Below, one piece after another: positions 26,202 to 34,593 of a stretch of 64,000 bases of DNA. This stretch comes from Peptostreptococcus porci (GTDB lineage Bacteria > Bacillota > Clostridia > Peptostreptococcales > Peptostreptococcaceae). Below the pieces are notes generated by a model, which searched no databases, was not told the origin of the DNA, and saw only the letters and a list, made by a program, of their open reading frames with translations. Within the stretch, counting starts at the first letter, position 1. Every line of letters starts with the position of its first letter. Location of the stretch: NCBI RefSeq assembly GCF_009695815.1, contig NZ_VUNE01000005.1, positions 186,001 to 250,000 of the forward strand. Direction: 5' to 3'. A program made the position numbers and the translations under genes.

Positions 26202-29108
26202 TTCTTCTCCTTCATTTAACAATCCATAATACTGCCCAATTACTTCTCTGATTGGTAATACAGCGTAAGAACTCGTTTCTCCCTGAGGAATCAAACAAGC
26301 CACTGCAATTTTTGGATTATCAGCAGGTGCAAACGCCACACACCAAGCGAATGAACCATAGTCAGATTTAAATCTATCAATATCATCGTCGGTTATATTG
26401 TGGTTTAACTGTTTGATTGCCATTCTTAAATATGTTGCATTTACTTTATCGTTATTTTCCAATTTGACCTTTACTCCACGATCAAGCTCCTTCTGATATT
26501 TTTCTCTATCTTCCCTACTCGTGTTGGTATTCGAAATTTTGGCTTTTAACTCTTTAATCTTGTTATTTGTCAACTCGTACTCTTTGTCAGATTTTAGCTT
26601 TTCATATTTCGCCATAACTTCACTCTCACTGACTGAATATGATGACAAATGTGATTTTAGATATTCGAACTCATTATCGCTAGGAATTTTTCCTGTCTTT
26701 TCGGCAGTACCAGTTTTTGAAGCCACCTTTATTGGAAATTTTGAAAAAGCATCCTTCGCCAGCCCTATTTCAGAAACTCTCACCATACCTATTTTCAAAT
26801 CTTTTAGGTATGAATCGTTTTTGAAATCTACCTTTTCAAGCTTACGAGTTGGCTCTTCTATAGTTTTGCCACTGGAAGATTCAACCTTATCGACAACATT
26901 CATATTGACTAGGTACCCTCCATTTGCGATAACAGAAATATATCTGGCAACCTGAGCTGGATTATATGCATTTTCCCCTTGACCGATAGCCAGGTTAAAT
27001 GTATCTCCTACTCTCCACTTTGCAAAATTAAAATAGCTATAAACGATATAGTCTGCATCCGAAGTCACATACTGTTCCTTCACGTCCATCTTCTTCAAAC
27101 GCTCAATCGTCTCAGTTCTTCCAGGTATTTCCTTTTCATCTATCCAACTGACTATTTCGTCTATATTTTTATCGAATTCATCCTTATTCTTTGTGTAATC
27201 TAGACCTTCAAAATGGAATCTCATAGTTCTATCAAGTGCAATTTTCAACTGTAGTTTGATATTTTCTTTCTTTTGCTTCTCACTAGGTACTTTACCATTT
27301 CTTGTTTCGATTTGCTTTTCAAGACCTGTATTTTCATCTAATCCAAACTTTTTGGCATACTCAAGTATTTTGGAAGCACCCATTCCATGGTTTAAGTTTT
27401 CGCCTGTAACCCAATTCCTATCACTACCAATAATATAAAAGTAAACGTTACATGACTCTTGAATAGCCTTGTAAAGATTTACTATTCCGTGATTTTTGCC
27501 TCCATGATGCCAGATATAATCTGCAAAATTTCTATTTCCAAGTCTGATAACACCAGGGTCATTGATTGTATAATTGGGATTTAATCCAGATTCCAATGCT
27601 GCCATAGCAGTTATCATCTTAAAGGTCGATCCCGGCTGAAACGCACCCTGTGTCGCCAAATTCAAAAGTGGGTTTGGAGCAAGAGTGTCGTTTTTATTTT
27701 TTGGCATATAATTACTATACTCCTCCGAAGTTATCCCATTTGCAAATTTATTTGGATCAAAATTAGGATAACTTGCCATCGCCAATGTGTCACCCCTTGT
27801 AACGTCCATCACGACAATTGCACCCGAATTTGCCTTTGGTGCAGTTTCTTTAATATTAATATTTCCGAATTGGCTCTTAAAGGTCGATCCAGTTTTGGCA
27901 GATTTTATTGCTCTCTCCAATGATTCTTCGGCAACCTTTTGTAATTTGCTATCGATAGTTAGCTGAACGCTTCCTCCTGAAGTAGGATTAACGGATTTCA
28001 TCTCTTCTATCACTCTTCCCACACTATCGACCTTTACCTCTTTATATCCGGCAGATCCTCTCAGCTTTTCCTCATAGCTTTTTTCAATTCCCGATATTCC
28101 CACCAACTCATTTGGATCGTATCCATTTTTTATATATTTCAACGCTTTCGTAGATGGTATTTTTCCCAAATACCCCAGTATATGTGCAGCGAGATTTCCT
28201 TGTGGGTATATACGCTTCTGCTCGACAGCAACTGAAATACCCGACAAATTCATGGAATTTTCTTCTATTTCAGCAACAGTATCAGATTTGATACCTCTCG
28301 CCAAGGTCACAGGATTGTATTGTGTATATACCTTTGACTTTAGCATATCTCTTACAATCATAATCTTCCTGGCTTCCTTATCGCTCATAGAAGGGTCTAT
28401 TTCGTAGTACTCTCTAATCGCTTTAAAAGCGTTTTGTGCAGACGTATTTTTGTCCAGCTTATTATAACCGTCAAGCCAGTCTTCCTTATCTTTTTCCTGA
28501 GTAAACGTCCAATTCGATACCAATATCGGTGGATAATATCCCAAGGAATTTAGTTTTGATTGTAAATCAACAGGTTCAAGCTTTCTGTCAGTTAGGCTTA
28601 GAACCTCATTTTTTATCAAATAATCCACAAAATGATAGAAGCTTTGCTTTGCGTTATAATTCTGAGGAATTGCATTGTCATCCTTAAATGCTCTTATATT
28701 CTTGTCAAAAGTATAAGAAAACTTTCCGTTCTCTATAGTAATCGGAAACTCATCGGTATACTTTTCATTTTTTCTCTCCAGTATATTCAAAATAGAGTAA
28801 GCGATCTTATTCGCTTCTTTCTGATTTTCTTTTCCAACCTTATTAAAGGAGTCTGCCACTACCTGCACGGTGAATTGAGGTTCGTTTCCAGCCAACAGGA
28901 CTCCATTTCTATCTCTTATCTCTCCTCTTGGAGCTTGGACCATAATTTGCTTATAGGTCTTTTGATTTGCCATATTAGTATAGTATGAATGTCTAAAGGT
29001 TGTCATATAGACAATTTTACCTGCAACAACCAAAAGTATAACAAGTAAAACTTTATTAATCATACTAAGTCTGACTTTTATTTCTGAATTCTTCTTCGTT
29101 TTACTCAT
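26181..29108 (-). CDS. mrdA: Penicillin-binding protein 2 (elongation transpeptidase)
   Basis: A 975-residue class B PBP with an N-terminal membrane helix (about 20-37), a pedestal domain, and the transpeptidase motifs SxxK in QPGSTFK, SxN in ESCNVY and KTG in SKTGTAEK. It crosslinks peptidoglycan in the lateral wall with RodA. It is longer than most PBP2 proteins: about 100 extra residues, predicted coiled or helical and rich in Lys/Glu, lie between KTGTAEK and the conserved FAWCVAFAPADNPKIAV. Another Lys/Glu-rich insert precedes the segment NLAIGQGENAYNPAQ. Three bases separate it from mreD. Confidence 0.95.
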   Translation of the reverse strand: MSKTKKNSEIKVRLSMINKVLLVILLVVAGKIVYMTTFRHSYYTNMANQKTYKQIMVQAPRGEIRDRNGVLLAGNEPQFTVQVVADSFNKVGKENQKEANKIAYSILNILERKNEKYTDEFPITIENGKFSYTFDKNIRAFKDDNAIPQNYNAKQSFYHFVDYLIKNEVLSLTDRKLEPVDLQSKLNSLGYYPPILVSNWTFTQEKDKEDWLDGYNKLDKNTSAQNAFKAIREYYEIDPSMSDKEARKIMIVRDMLKSKVYTQYNPVTLARGIKSDTVAEIEENSMNLSGISVAVEQKRIYPQGNLAAHILGYLGKIPSTKALKYIKNGYDPNELVGISGIEKSYEEKLRGSAGYKEVKVDSVGRVIEEMKSVNPTSGGSVQLTIDSKLQKVAEESLERAIKSAKTGSTFKSQFGNINIKETAPKANSGAIVVMDVTRGDTLAMASYPNFDPNKFANGITSEEYSNYMPKNKNDTLAPNPLLNLATQGAFQPGSTFKMITAMAALESGLNPNYTINDPGVIRLGNRNFADYIWHHGGKNHGIVNLYKAIQESCNVYFYIIGSDRNWVTGENLNHGMGASKILEYAKKFGLDENTGLEKQIETRNGKVPSEKQKKENIKLQLKIALDRTMRFHFEGLDYTKNKDEFDKNIDEIVSWIDEKEIPGRTETIERLKKMDVKEQYVTSDADYIVYSYFNFAKWRVGDTFNLAIGQGENAYNPAQVARYISVIANGGYLVNMNVVDKVESSSGKTIEEPTRKLEKVDFKNDSYLKDLKIGMVRVSEIGLAKDAFSKFPIKVASKTGTAEKTGKIPSDNEFEYLKSHLSSYSVSESEVMAKYEKLKSDKEYELTNNKIKELKAKISNTNTSREDREKYQKELDRGVKVKLENNDKVNATYLRMAIKQLNHNITDDDIDRFKSDYGSFAWCVAFAPADNPKIAVACLIPQGETSSYAVLPIREVIGQYYGLLNEGEEKNQPEQ

Positions 29109-29110
29109 AT

Positions 29111-29596
29111 TTACTCCACTCTAAGCTTGATCAGCTTATCGCTAAATATTGTATATAGAACATACGCCACCACTGTATTTGAAATTGGAATTACGATAAC
29201 AGACTTTAATAAGCCCACCAAAAGTGGAGTTGGCATAAAAAATATTGAGGCAGTAACCACATCAAGTATTGAATATACAATACTTACGACAAAAACCAAC
29301 AAGCTAACTATCAATTTATTATCCTTGAAAATTGACTTTTCGATACTTGACAAAAAATACGATGTCCCAAGAAATAGTATTGATGTAACACCAATAATAC
29401 CTCCCGTTGCCAAATCACCAATAAGCCCTAGAATACCTGTAATTATTAGAGAATAACTTCTGTCGATATACAACGAAATAAAAATAACGAAAATCAACAG
29501 AATATTTACGCTAAAATAGGCTCCAATATAGTTTGTAAAAAATGTTTCAAGCACTATTATTATCAAACCGACTATAAATACAAATATATTCTTCAT
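29111..29596 (-). CDS. mreD: Rod shape-determining protein MreD
   Basis: A 161-residue hydrophobic protein with about five membrane helices, in the standard position between mreC and mrdA. It is a membrane component of the elongasome. Identification rests mainly on context plus the start MKNIFVFIVGLIIIVLETFF and the segment IYIDRSYSLIITGILGLIGD, typical for the family. Confidence 0.9.
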   Translation of the reverse strand: MKNIFVFIVGLIIIVLETFFTNYIGAYFSVNILLIFVIFISLYIDRSYSLIITGILGLIGDLATGGIIGVTSILFLGTSYFLSSIEKSIFKDNKLIVSLLVFVVSIVYSILDVVTASIFFMPTPLLVGLLKSVIVIPISNTVVAYVLYTIFSDKLIKLRVE

Positions 29597-29605
29597 AGCT
29601 ACCTC

Positions 29606-30499
29606 CTAATCAAGCTTTCTAGGTGGTATTATGCTCACGATATCAAGCTTTTTAAAATCTACACTCGGTCTGACTTTTATATATTTCATAGATTTATTTT
29701 TATCGTACGTAACTTTTGAAATTTTACCTATTGGAATATTTTCAGGATACAAACCAAGCCCAGACGTCACTATCAGATCATTTTTTTCTGCAACTGCCTT
29801 TGTGTCAAAGAAATATCCTTGCAATAGCTTATCGACATCACTAAAATCAGAGCTACCAACATCAGATGACGTTGTAATTACCCCTTTGCTTGCTTCCTTA
29901 CCCGATATCTTAAAACTTACAGACGCTCTTGAGTCGATAATTGATATTGCCTTTGAATACTTGTTACTCACACTAAACACAATACCGACAACGCCATCTC
30001 CATTGATGACAATACTATCTTTTACCACACCACTGTCAGCACCAGCATCGATGACAAAGGTCTTATACCAATCACCCTCGTTTTTACCGATAATGCTTGC
30101 GGAAACAAGCTGATTTCTCTTATTGCTATCTACATAATTCAGAGATTTTTTTAACATCTCTAGTGATTCAAGTTTGTTTTCATTGTCGCTTTGTTCGATT
30201 AATTCCTGTCTCAGCTTTTCATTTTCAGCATTTAGTTCTTTTAATTTCATCGAGTTACTTCTGAAATTTATCAAATCATCAATAAATCCCCCTGTAGTAG
30301 TAACGACGTTGTTTAGATGCTTCCCGAATCCATAAAAAACACTAGAAAATGGCGTTTCTTCTAAAAACTGCACCCTACCTCTATTAGAAAAAGAATATGC
30401 AGTCACAACCACCAAAAGTATTACCACCCCTGAAGCAACAATACTTTTGATGGTAAATTTCGATTTACTATCTTTACTAAGCTTCACAGAGACCACCAA
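29606..30499 (-). CDS. mreC: Cell shape-determining protein MreC
   Basis: A 297-residue protein with a short cytoplasmic N-terminus, one membrane helix (about 19-38), a coiled coil (about 75-105, LKELNAENEKLRQELIEQ) and the extracellular beta domain beginning SASIIGKNEGDWYKTFVIDAG. It scaffolds PBP2 and RodA. Its start abuts the mreB stop, so the genes are co-transcribed. Confidence 0.94.
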   Translation of the reverse strand: MVVSVKLSKDSKSKFTIKSIVASGVVILLVVVTAYSFSNRGRVQFLEETPFSSVFYGFGKHLNNVVTTTGGFIDDLINFRSNSMKLKELNAENEKLRQELIEQSDNENKLESLEMLKKSLNYVDSNKRNQLVSASIIGKNEGDWYKTFVIDAGADSGVVKDSIVINGDGVVGIVFSVSNKYSKAISIIDSRASVSFKISGKEASKGVITTSSDVGSSDFSDVDKLLQGYFFDTKAVAEKNDLIVTSGLGLYPENIPIGKISKVTYDKNKSMKYIKVRPSVDFKKLDIVSIIPPRKLD

Positions 30500-31549
30500 C
30501 TAACTTTCAGCATTCATTTTTACGATACTGTTGAAGATATCTTCATTCTCTATAGACCTTCCAGCACCAATTGCAACACATTGCAACGGATTCTCGACAA
30601 TTGTGACCTTAAGCGCAGTTTCTGCTTCTATCAGCTTATCCATACCTCTTAAAAGAGAACCTCCTCCTGTCAGGAAAATCCCTTTTTCCATGACATCAGA
30701 TGCCAGTTCTGGAGGAGTTTGCTCCAAAGTTGTCCTTATTGCCTCAATAATTTCAGCAAGAGGCTCTCTCAATGCATCTCTGACTTCAGTAGAGGCTATT
30801 GTAATTGTTCTTGGAAGTCCAGTCAAAATATCCCTTCCGCTAACCTTCATCTCTGCTTCATTTTCACCAGGAAAAGCCGAACCTATCATCAGCTTTATAT
30901 TTTCACAGGTTCTAGATCCTATTATTATGTTGTAGGATCTTCTGACATAGTTTTCGATTGCATTGTCAAATTCATCCCCACCAATTCTCGCTGAATTTGC
31001 AACGACAACTCCACCAAGGGAAATAACTGCTATCTCAGATGTACCACCACCGATATCTACAATCAAATTACCCTCTGGATCATTTACATTTAAGTTGGCA
31101 CCAATTGCTGCCGCCATCGGCTCATCTAGTATGTACACTTCTCTACCACCAGCCTGAATAGCAGCTTCTTCAATTGCCTTTCTTTCAACTTTCGTAATTC
31201 CACATGGAACACAGATAACTATCCTGGGGCTTACAACTCCTTTTGAGCCTTTCTGGATAAAATAGCTCATCATGGCTTGAGTCGCTTCAAAATCATTGAT
31301 TACTCCCTCTTTTACAGGCTGTATTGCGATAATATTCTCTGGCGTTCTACCTACCATTTCACTGGCATTTTTACCAACTGCCAAAATTTCGTTGTTATCT
31401 TCCCTAACTGCCACAACAGATGGCTCATCAACTACTATACCTTGACCTTTTATATAAACAAGAGTATTTGCAGTTCCCAAATCTATCCCCATATCATTAG
31501 TAATGATGTTATTAATATTCGACTTAAAAAATTTACTAAAAAATCCCAT
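30500..31549 (-). CDS. mreB: Actin-like rod shape protein MreB
   Basis: A 349-residue actin-fold ATPase that guides lateral wall synthesis. Signatures are MGIDLGTANTLVYIKGQGIV (phosphate 1), VDIGGGTSEIAVISLGG (phosphate 2) and LTGGGSLLRGMD (adenosine). CGGGAGGATTTT, a strong ribosome site, precedes the ATG. A TATACT-type -10 lies in the 187-bp gap after radC, so the mre-mrd operon may have its own promoter. Confidence 0.97.
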   Translation of the reverse strand: MGFFSKFFKSNINNIITNDMGIDLGTANTLVYIKGQGIVVDEPSVVAVREDNNEILAVGKNASEMVGRTPENIIAIQPVKEGVINDFEATQAMMSYFIQKGSKGVVSPRIVICVPCGITKVERKAIEEAAIQAGGREVYILDEPMAAAIGANLNVNDPEGNLIVDIGGGTSEIAVISLGGVVVANSARIGGDEFDNAIENYVRRSYNIIIGSRTCENIKLMIGSAFPGENEAEMKVSGRDILTGLPRTITIASTEVRDALREPLAEIIEAIRTTLEQTPPELASDVMEKGIFLTGGGSLLRGMDKLIEAETALKVTIVENPLQCVAIGAGRSIENEDIFNSIVKMNAES

Positions 31550-31653
31550 AAAATCCTCCCGAAAAATATTTTAACTATTAATTTCTAATAGGTACTTTCA
31601 TAAATAATATTCTACAATATCACTCTTTAGTATACCATAATTTCTGTATGTAA

Positions 31654-31677
31654 TGTGTGATAAATTATCTAAAATAT
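31654..31677. repeat. Left copy of a 24-bp inverted repeat flanking radC
   Basis: The 24 bases beginning TGTGTGATAAATTATC are the exact reverse complement of bases 32577-32600. The copies face each other around radC and its promoter region, about 0.9 kb apart. Confidence 0.9.
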
Positions 31678-31736
31678 GGTATAAAAAATAAATATTTTTT
31701 AAGAGGTTATATTTCAGCAAAAAAACATTGTCGGAA

Positions 31737-32420
31737 TCAAAAATCTCCGTTTTCCTTAAGGCTATAGTATGTTCCATCCCCAATAATAATATGGTCCAGA
31801 ACACTTATGCCCAAAATTTCACCACTTTTGTGGAGTCTATGTGTAACACTCTTGTCTTCATTTGATGGACTTGGATTTCCTGATGGATGATTATGCATCA
31901 ATATTACAGAATTTGCACTCTTTTTGACAGGCTCGCTAAAGACTTCTCGTGGATGTACTATAGATGTATTCAAACTCCCCACCGATACATTTACATCGCA
32001 TATTATCTCATTTTTTGTATTAAGCAAAATTACCTTGAAAACTTCTTTTTTTAAATACCTCATTTCCTCTATGTAATAAGAATATACATCCCAAGGATTT
32101 TCAATCTTATGCTTTTTCGGCATAAAACAAGCCGCTCTGTCACCCAGTTCAAAGGCTGCTTTTAGTATTGATGCTTTAGTTTTTCCAATACCGTCTATTT
32201 CACAAAGCTCTTCAACCGATAGATCTCTCAAGCCTCTTATTCCATCCACACTTTTCTTCAAGATTTTTGAACTCAATGTTACCGCATTATTGCGCCTATT
32301 TCCAGTTCTTATTAAAATTGCTATCAATTCGGCATTTGACAAGCTTTTTGCACCTTTTTTTAACATTTTTTCAATTGGTTTTTCATCATCATTCATCTCT
32401 TTTATTCTTAAATTATTCAT
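31737..32420 (-). CDS. radC: RadC family JAB-domain protein
   Basis: About 227 residues with an N-terminal helix-hairpin-helix-like half (ELCEIDGIGKTKASIL) and a C-terminal JAB1/MPN metalloprotease-like fold carrying HNHPSGNPSPSNED. Despite its name the protein's role in DNA repair is unproven. It sits upstream of mreB, the usual Firmicutes position. The start follows AGGAGGAAGA; an in-frame ATG eight codons earlier lacks such a site. Confidence 0.93.
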   Translation of the reverse strand: MNNLRIKEMNDDEKPIEKMLKKGAKSLSNAELIAILIRTGNRRNNAVTLSSKILKKSVDGIRGLRDLSVEELCEIDGIGKTKASILKAAFELGDRAACFMPKKHKIENPWDVYSYYIEEMRYLKKEVFKVILLNTKNEIICDVNVSVGSLNTSIVHPREVFSEPVKKSANSVILMHNHPSGNPSPSNEDKSVTHRLHKSGEILGISVLDHIIIGDGTYYSLKENGDF

Positions 32421-32576
32421 TCTTCCTCCTAAGTCTAATTCCATATCTTATATAATGTTGTTTTTCTACTAGAGAATTATAGACATATTTTTCAAATCTT
32501 TATATCATCCAACTGAAATAAAAAATTATTATACAACTACGACATTTATACAGTAAAAGATTCAATAAAAGACGCA

Positions 32577-32600
32577 ATATTTTAGATAATTTATCACACA
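32577..32600. repeat. Right copy of the 24-bp inverted repeat flanking radC
   Basis: Perfect reverse complement of the copy at 31654-31677 (24 of 24 bases). It lies between the radC promoter region and the terminator of the small RNA to its right. Confidence 0.9.
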
Positions 32601-32675
32601 AAGAAATAAAATCATGATAATAAATGGTTTTAAAAAAATGAAATAAATGATCAAATAGAAAATTATTTTCCTACA

Positions 32676-32808
32676 AAAAAGCAAAAACCTATAGACGACC
32701 GTGTCGTCTATAGGAAAAAATAGCCCTGATGGCATTCGAGGATGTGAGGGAGTTTGCCATCAGTTTATAGGGTAATTATACTTATAAAAATGAACAACTC
32801 ATTTCTAC
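32676..32808 (-). ncRNA. Orphan small RNA candidate with a C-rich loop
   Basis: A consensus promoter leads into about 130 nt with no good frame. The RNA can form AATGA/TCATT, then a perfect 9-bp stem CTGATGGCA/TGCCATCAG whose loop is AACTCCCTCACATCCTCGAA, and ends in a perfect 12-bp terminator stem CCTATAGACGAC/GTCGTCTATAGG followed by TTTTTGCTTTTTT. The loop is complementary to Shine-Dalgarno-like GAGG/GAGGG sequences, as in RsaE/RoxS-type Gram-positive sRNAs. I do not recognise the family. Trans-acting repression of translation is inference. Confidence 0.7.
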
Positions 32809-32814
32809 ACTTAT

Positions 32815-32842
32815 ATGATACCATTATTTCAAAAAATGTCAA
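32815..32842 (-). promoter_or_regulatory. Promoter of the orphan small RNA
   Basis: -35 TTGACA, 16-bp spacer, -10 TATCAT, placed so that the start would fall near 32808. The DNA between this promoter and the LysR gene is AT-rich; a TATAAT-like box near 33030 may serve lysR. Confidence 0.75.
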
Positions 32843-33140
32843 TAATTTATAAAGAAAAAATTAAAATTTTTTAAATAAATTCTAAATAAAAACAAAAGAT
32901 AGTACTTATCAAATCAAATTCATCGTTTTTCTAACTTTTTTTTGAAAAAAAAAAAACAAAAATATAGCTTTTTTCTATATATGCAATAAATAATATCTAT
33001 AAATAAATTGAAATATTATCAGAAAAATAGTATAATATAATCATAACAAAAAGTAAAGATTTTTATAGCAAACACAAAGATAATATTAAGACATTATTAA
33101 TAATTGTTGTCTTTGTTAAAATAATAAAAGAGGTGAAACT

Positions 33141-34079
33141 ATGGATATTAAGCAATTAGAGGTTTTTGTAACTGTTGCTAAGTACAAAAGCTTTTCTAAA
33201 GCGGCAAGAGAATTATTCCTGACACAACCAACTGTTAGTTCACATATTCAAAACTTAGAAAACGAGATGCAATGTGTATTATTGAATAGAAACAGCAAAT
33301 CCATTACGTTGACAGATTCAGGAAAAGTTCTTTATAATCATGCCATAATAATATTGAATGACTGTAAAAAAGCTATATACGATATCAAGGAATACTCTGG
33401 AAAAATCGAAGGATCGCTAAATTTGGTGTGTAGTTCAATTCCCGAGGCATTTATTATACCTAATTTTTTAGAAAAATTTTGCAAAAAATACCCAAATATC
33501 ACTTTGACGATTGATCACTGCGATTCAAATCTGGTAGTTCCTGAGATATTAAGTGAAAGAGTTACATTTGGTATAGTTGGTTCCAAGAAGAAGCATCCAC
33601 ACATCAAATATAGTGAATTTGTTCATGACGAGTTGGTTTTAATCTGTCCAAAATCAATCGAGCTACCAAATGAAAATGGCTATATCGACATACATAAATT
33701 AAAAGACCTAAGCTTCATTATGAGAAAAGATGGTTCAGGCACAAGAAACGTAATTGTAAAGGCGTTAAATTCAAGCCCTGTTCCCCTATCACAGCTGACT
33801 ACAAGAGCGAATGTTGAATCTAATTCTGCTGTAATAGAAATGGTTAAAAAGGGAATTGGATGTTCTTTTGTGTCATTTATATCAATAGAAGAAATGGCAA
33901 AAAGAGGAGAAATTAATGCATATAGAATAAAAGACTATTCATTTGAAAGAAATTTTTATTTTATTCACTCTCGCAAGAAAATATTCACTCCTACTGAAAA
34001 GAAGTTCTTAGAGTTTTTTGTGGATTATTATGATATTAGAGATGAAGAAGAAGACAAAGTAATTAATTCTAATGATTAA
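33141..34079 (+). CDS. LysR family regulator, selenium-metabolism-associated type
   Basis: A 312-residue LysR regulator: a winged helix at residues 1-60 (MDIKQLEVFVTVAKYKSFSK, QPTVSSHIQNLENEMQ) and a substrate-binding domain from about 90. The first 20 residues and the segment GKIEGSLNLVCSSIPEAFIIP closely resemble the clostridial group annotated as selenium-metabolism-associated, from memory. Selenium genes are not in the window, so the target is unknown. AGAGGTG precedes the ATG and a terminator follows, so it is monocistronic. Confidence 0.88.
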   Translation: MDIKQLEVFVTVAKYKSFSKAARELFLTQPTVSSHIQNLENEMQCVLLNRNSKSITLTDSGKVLYNHAIIILNDCKKAIYDIKEYSGKIEGSLNLVCSSIPEAFIIPNFLEKFCKKYPNITLTIDHCDSNLVVPEILSERVTFGIVGSKKKHPHIKYSEFVHDELVLICPKSIELPNENGYIDIHKLKDLSFIMRKDGSGTRNVIVKALNSSPVPLSQLTTRANVESNSAVIEMVKKGIGCSFVSFISIEEMAKRGEINAYRIKDYSFERNFYFIHSRKKIFTPTEKKFLEFFVDYYDIRDEEEDKVINSND

Positions 34080-34119
34080 AAAATATACTATATTTGTCTA
34101 TGAAAAAACTGAAAATTGT

Positions 34120-34165
34120 AATTCCTCCCGTGATAAAATTAAATTATCATGGGAGGAATTTTTTA
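34120..34165 (+). terminator. Terminator after the LysR gene
   Basis: A 17-bp stem, AATTCCTCCCGTGATAA with TTATCATGGGAGGAATT (one G/T pair), is followed by TTTTT. Confidence 0.92.
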
Positions 34166-34194
34166 CAGGCTATATAGTATAACTGGCATAAAAG

Positions 34195-34262
34195 AAGTGG
34201 TACAATGCACAACACTCACACAGTATTATAACGTGAGCCATTTTGCATTGCACCACTTTATT
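34195..34262. terminator. Hairpin between convergent LysR and DUF896 genes
   Basis: AAGTGGT-A-CAATGCA pairs with TGCATTG-C-ACCACTT, with an inner CTCAC/GTGAG stem. T-rich DNA lies on both sides, so it probably terminates the DUF896 transcript from the right. Confidence 0.65.
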
Positions 34263-34321
34263 TTCATTGTTTGATATATCTTAGATTTTAATAGTGTACT
34301 TTAGACTCTAATAATAGACTA

Positions 34322-34528
34322 TTAATTGATACTATCAGTTTCAGGAGTTATAACAGTAATATTATCTAACTGTTGTCTAAAACCTGCTCTAAAATTAGCC
34401 AAAAACTCTTCTCTCAAAATCTTTCTTTCCTTTTGCTCATCTTCAGTAAGCTCTCTCTCCTTAGCAAGCTTTGCCAATTCATTTATTCTGGCTAGCTTAA
34501 CCTTATCAAATTCATTAGAAATATCCAT
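34322..34528 (-). CDS. DUF896 (UPF0291, YnzC-like) small protein
   Basis: This 68-residue protein matches DUF896 across its length: RINELAKLAKERELTEDEQK and EEFLANFRAGFRQQLDNI. The known structure of the family is a two-helix hairpin; in Bacillus a member lies in an SOS-controlled operon, but the function is unclear. A strong AGGAGG site precedes the ATG, and the gene is flanked by its own terminator. Confidence 0.9.
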   Translation of the reverse strand: MDISNEFDKVKLARINELAKLAKERELTEDEQKERKILREEFLANFRAGFRQQLDNITVITPETDSIN

Positions 34529-34593
34529 CTTTTACCTCCTTTCGAACTCACAACGATTATACTACAACTTGAATGATATTCCAACAAAAAATT

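Noticed and set aside
31598-31804. 68-codon minus-strand frame overlapping the end of radC
   Set aside because: It shares bases with radC in another frame, has no ribosome site and no family resemblance.
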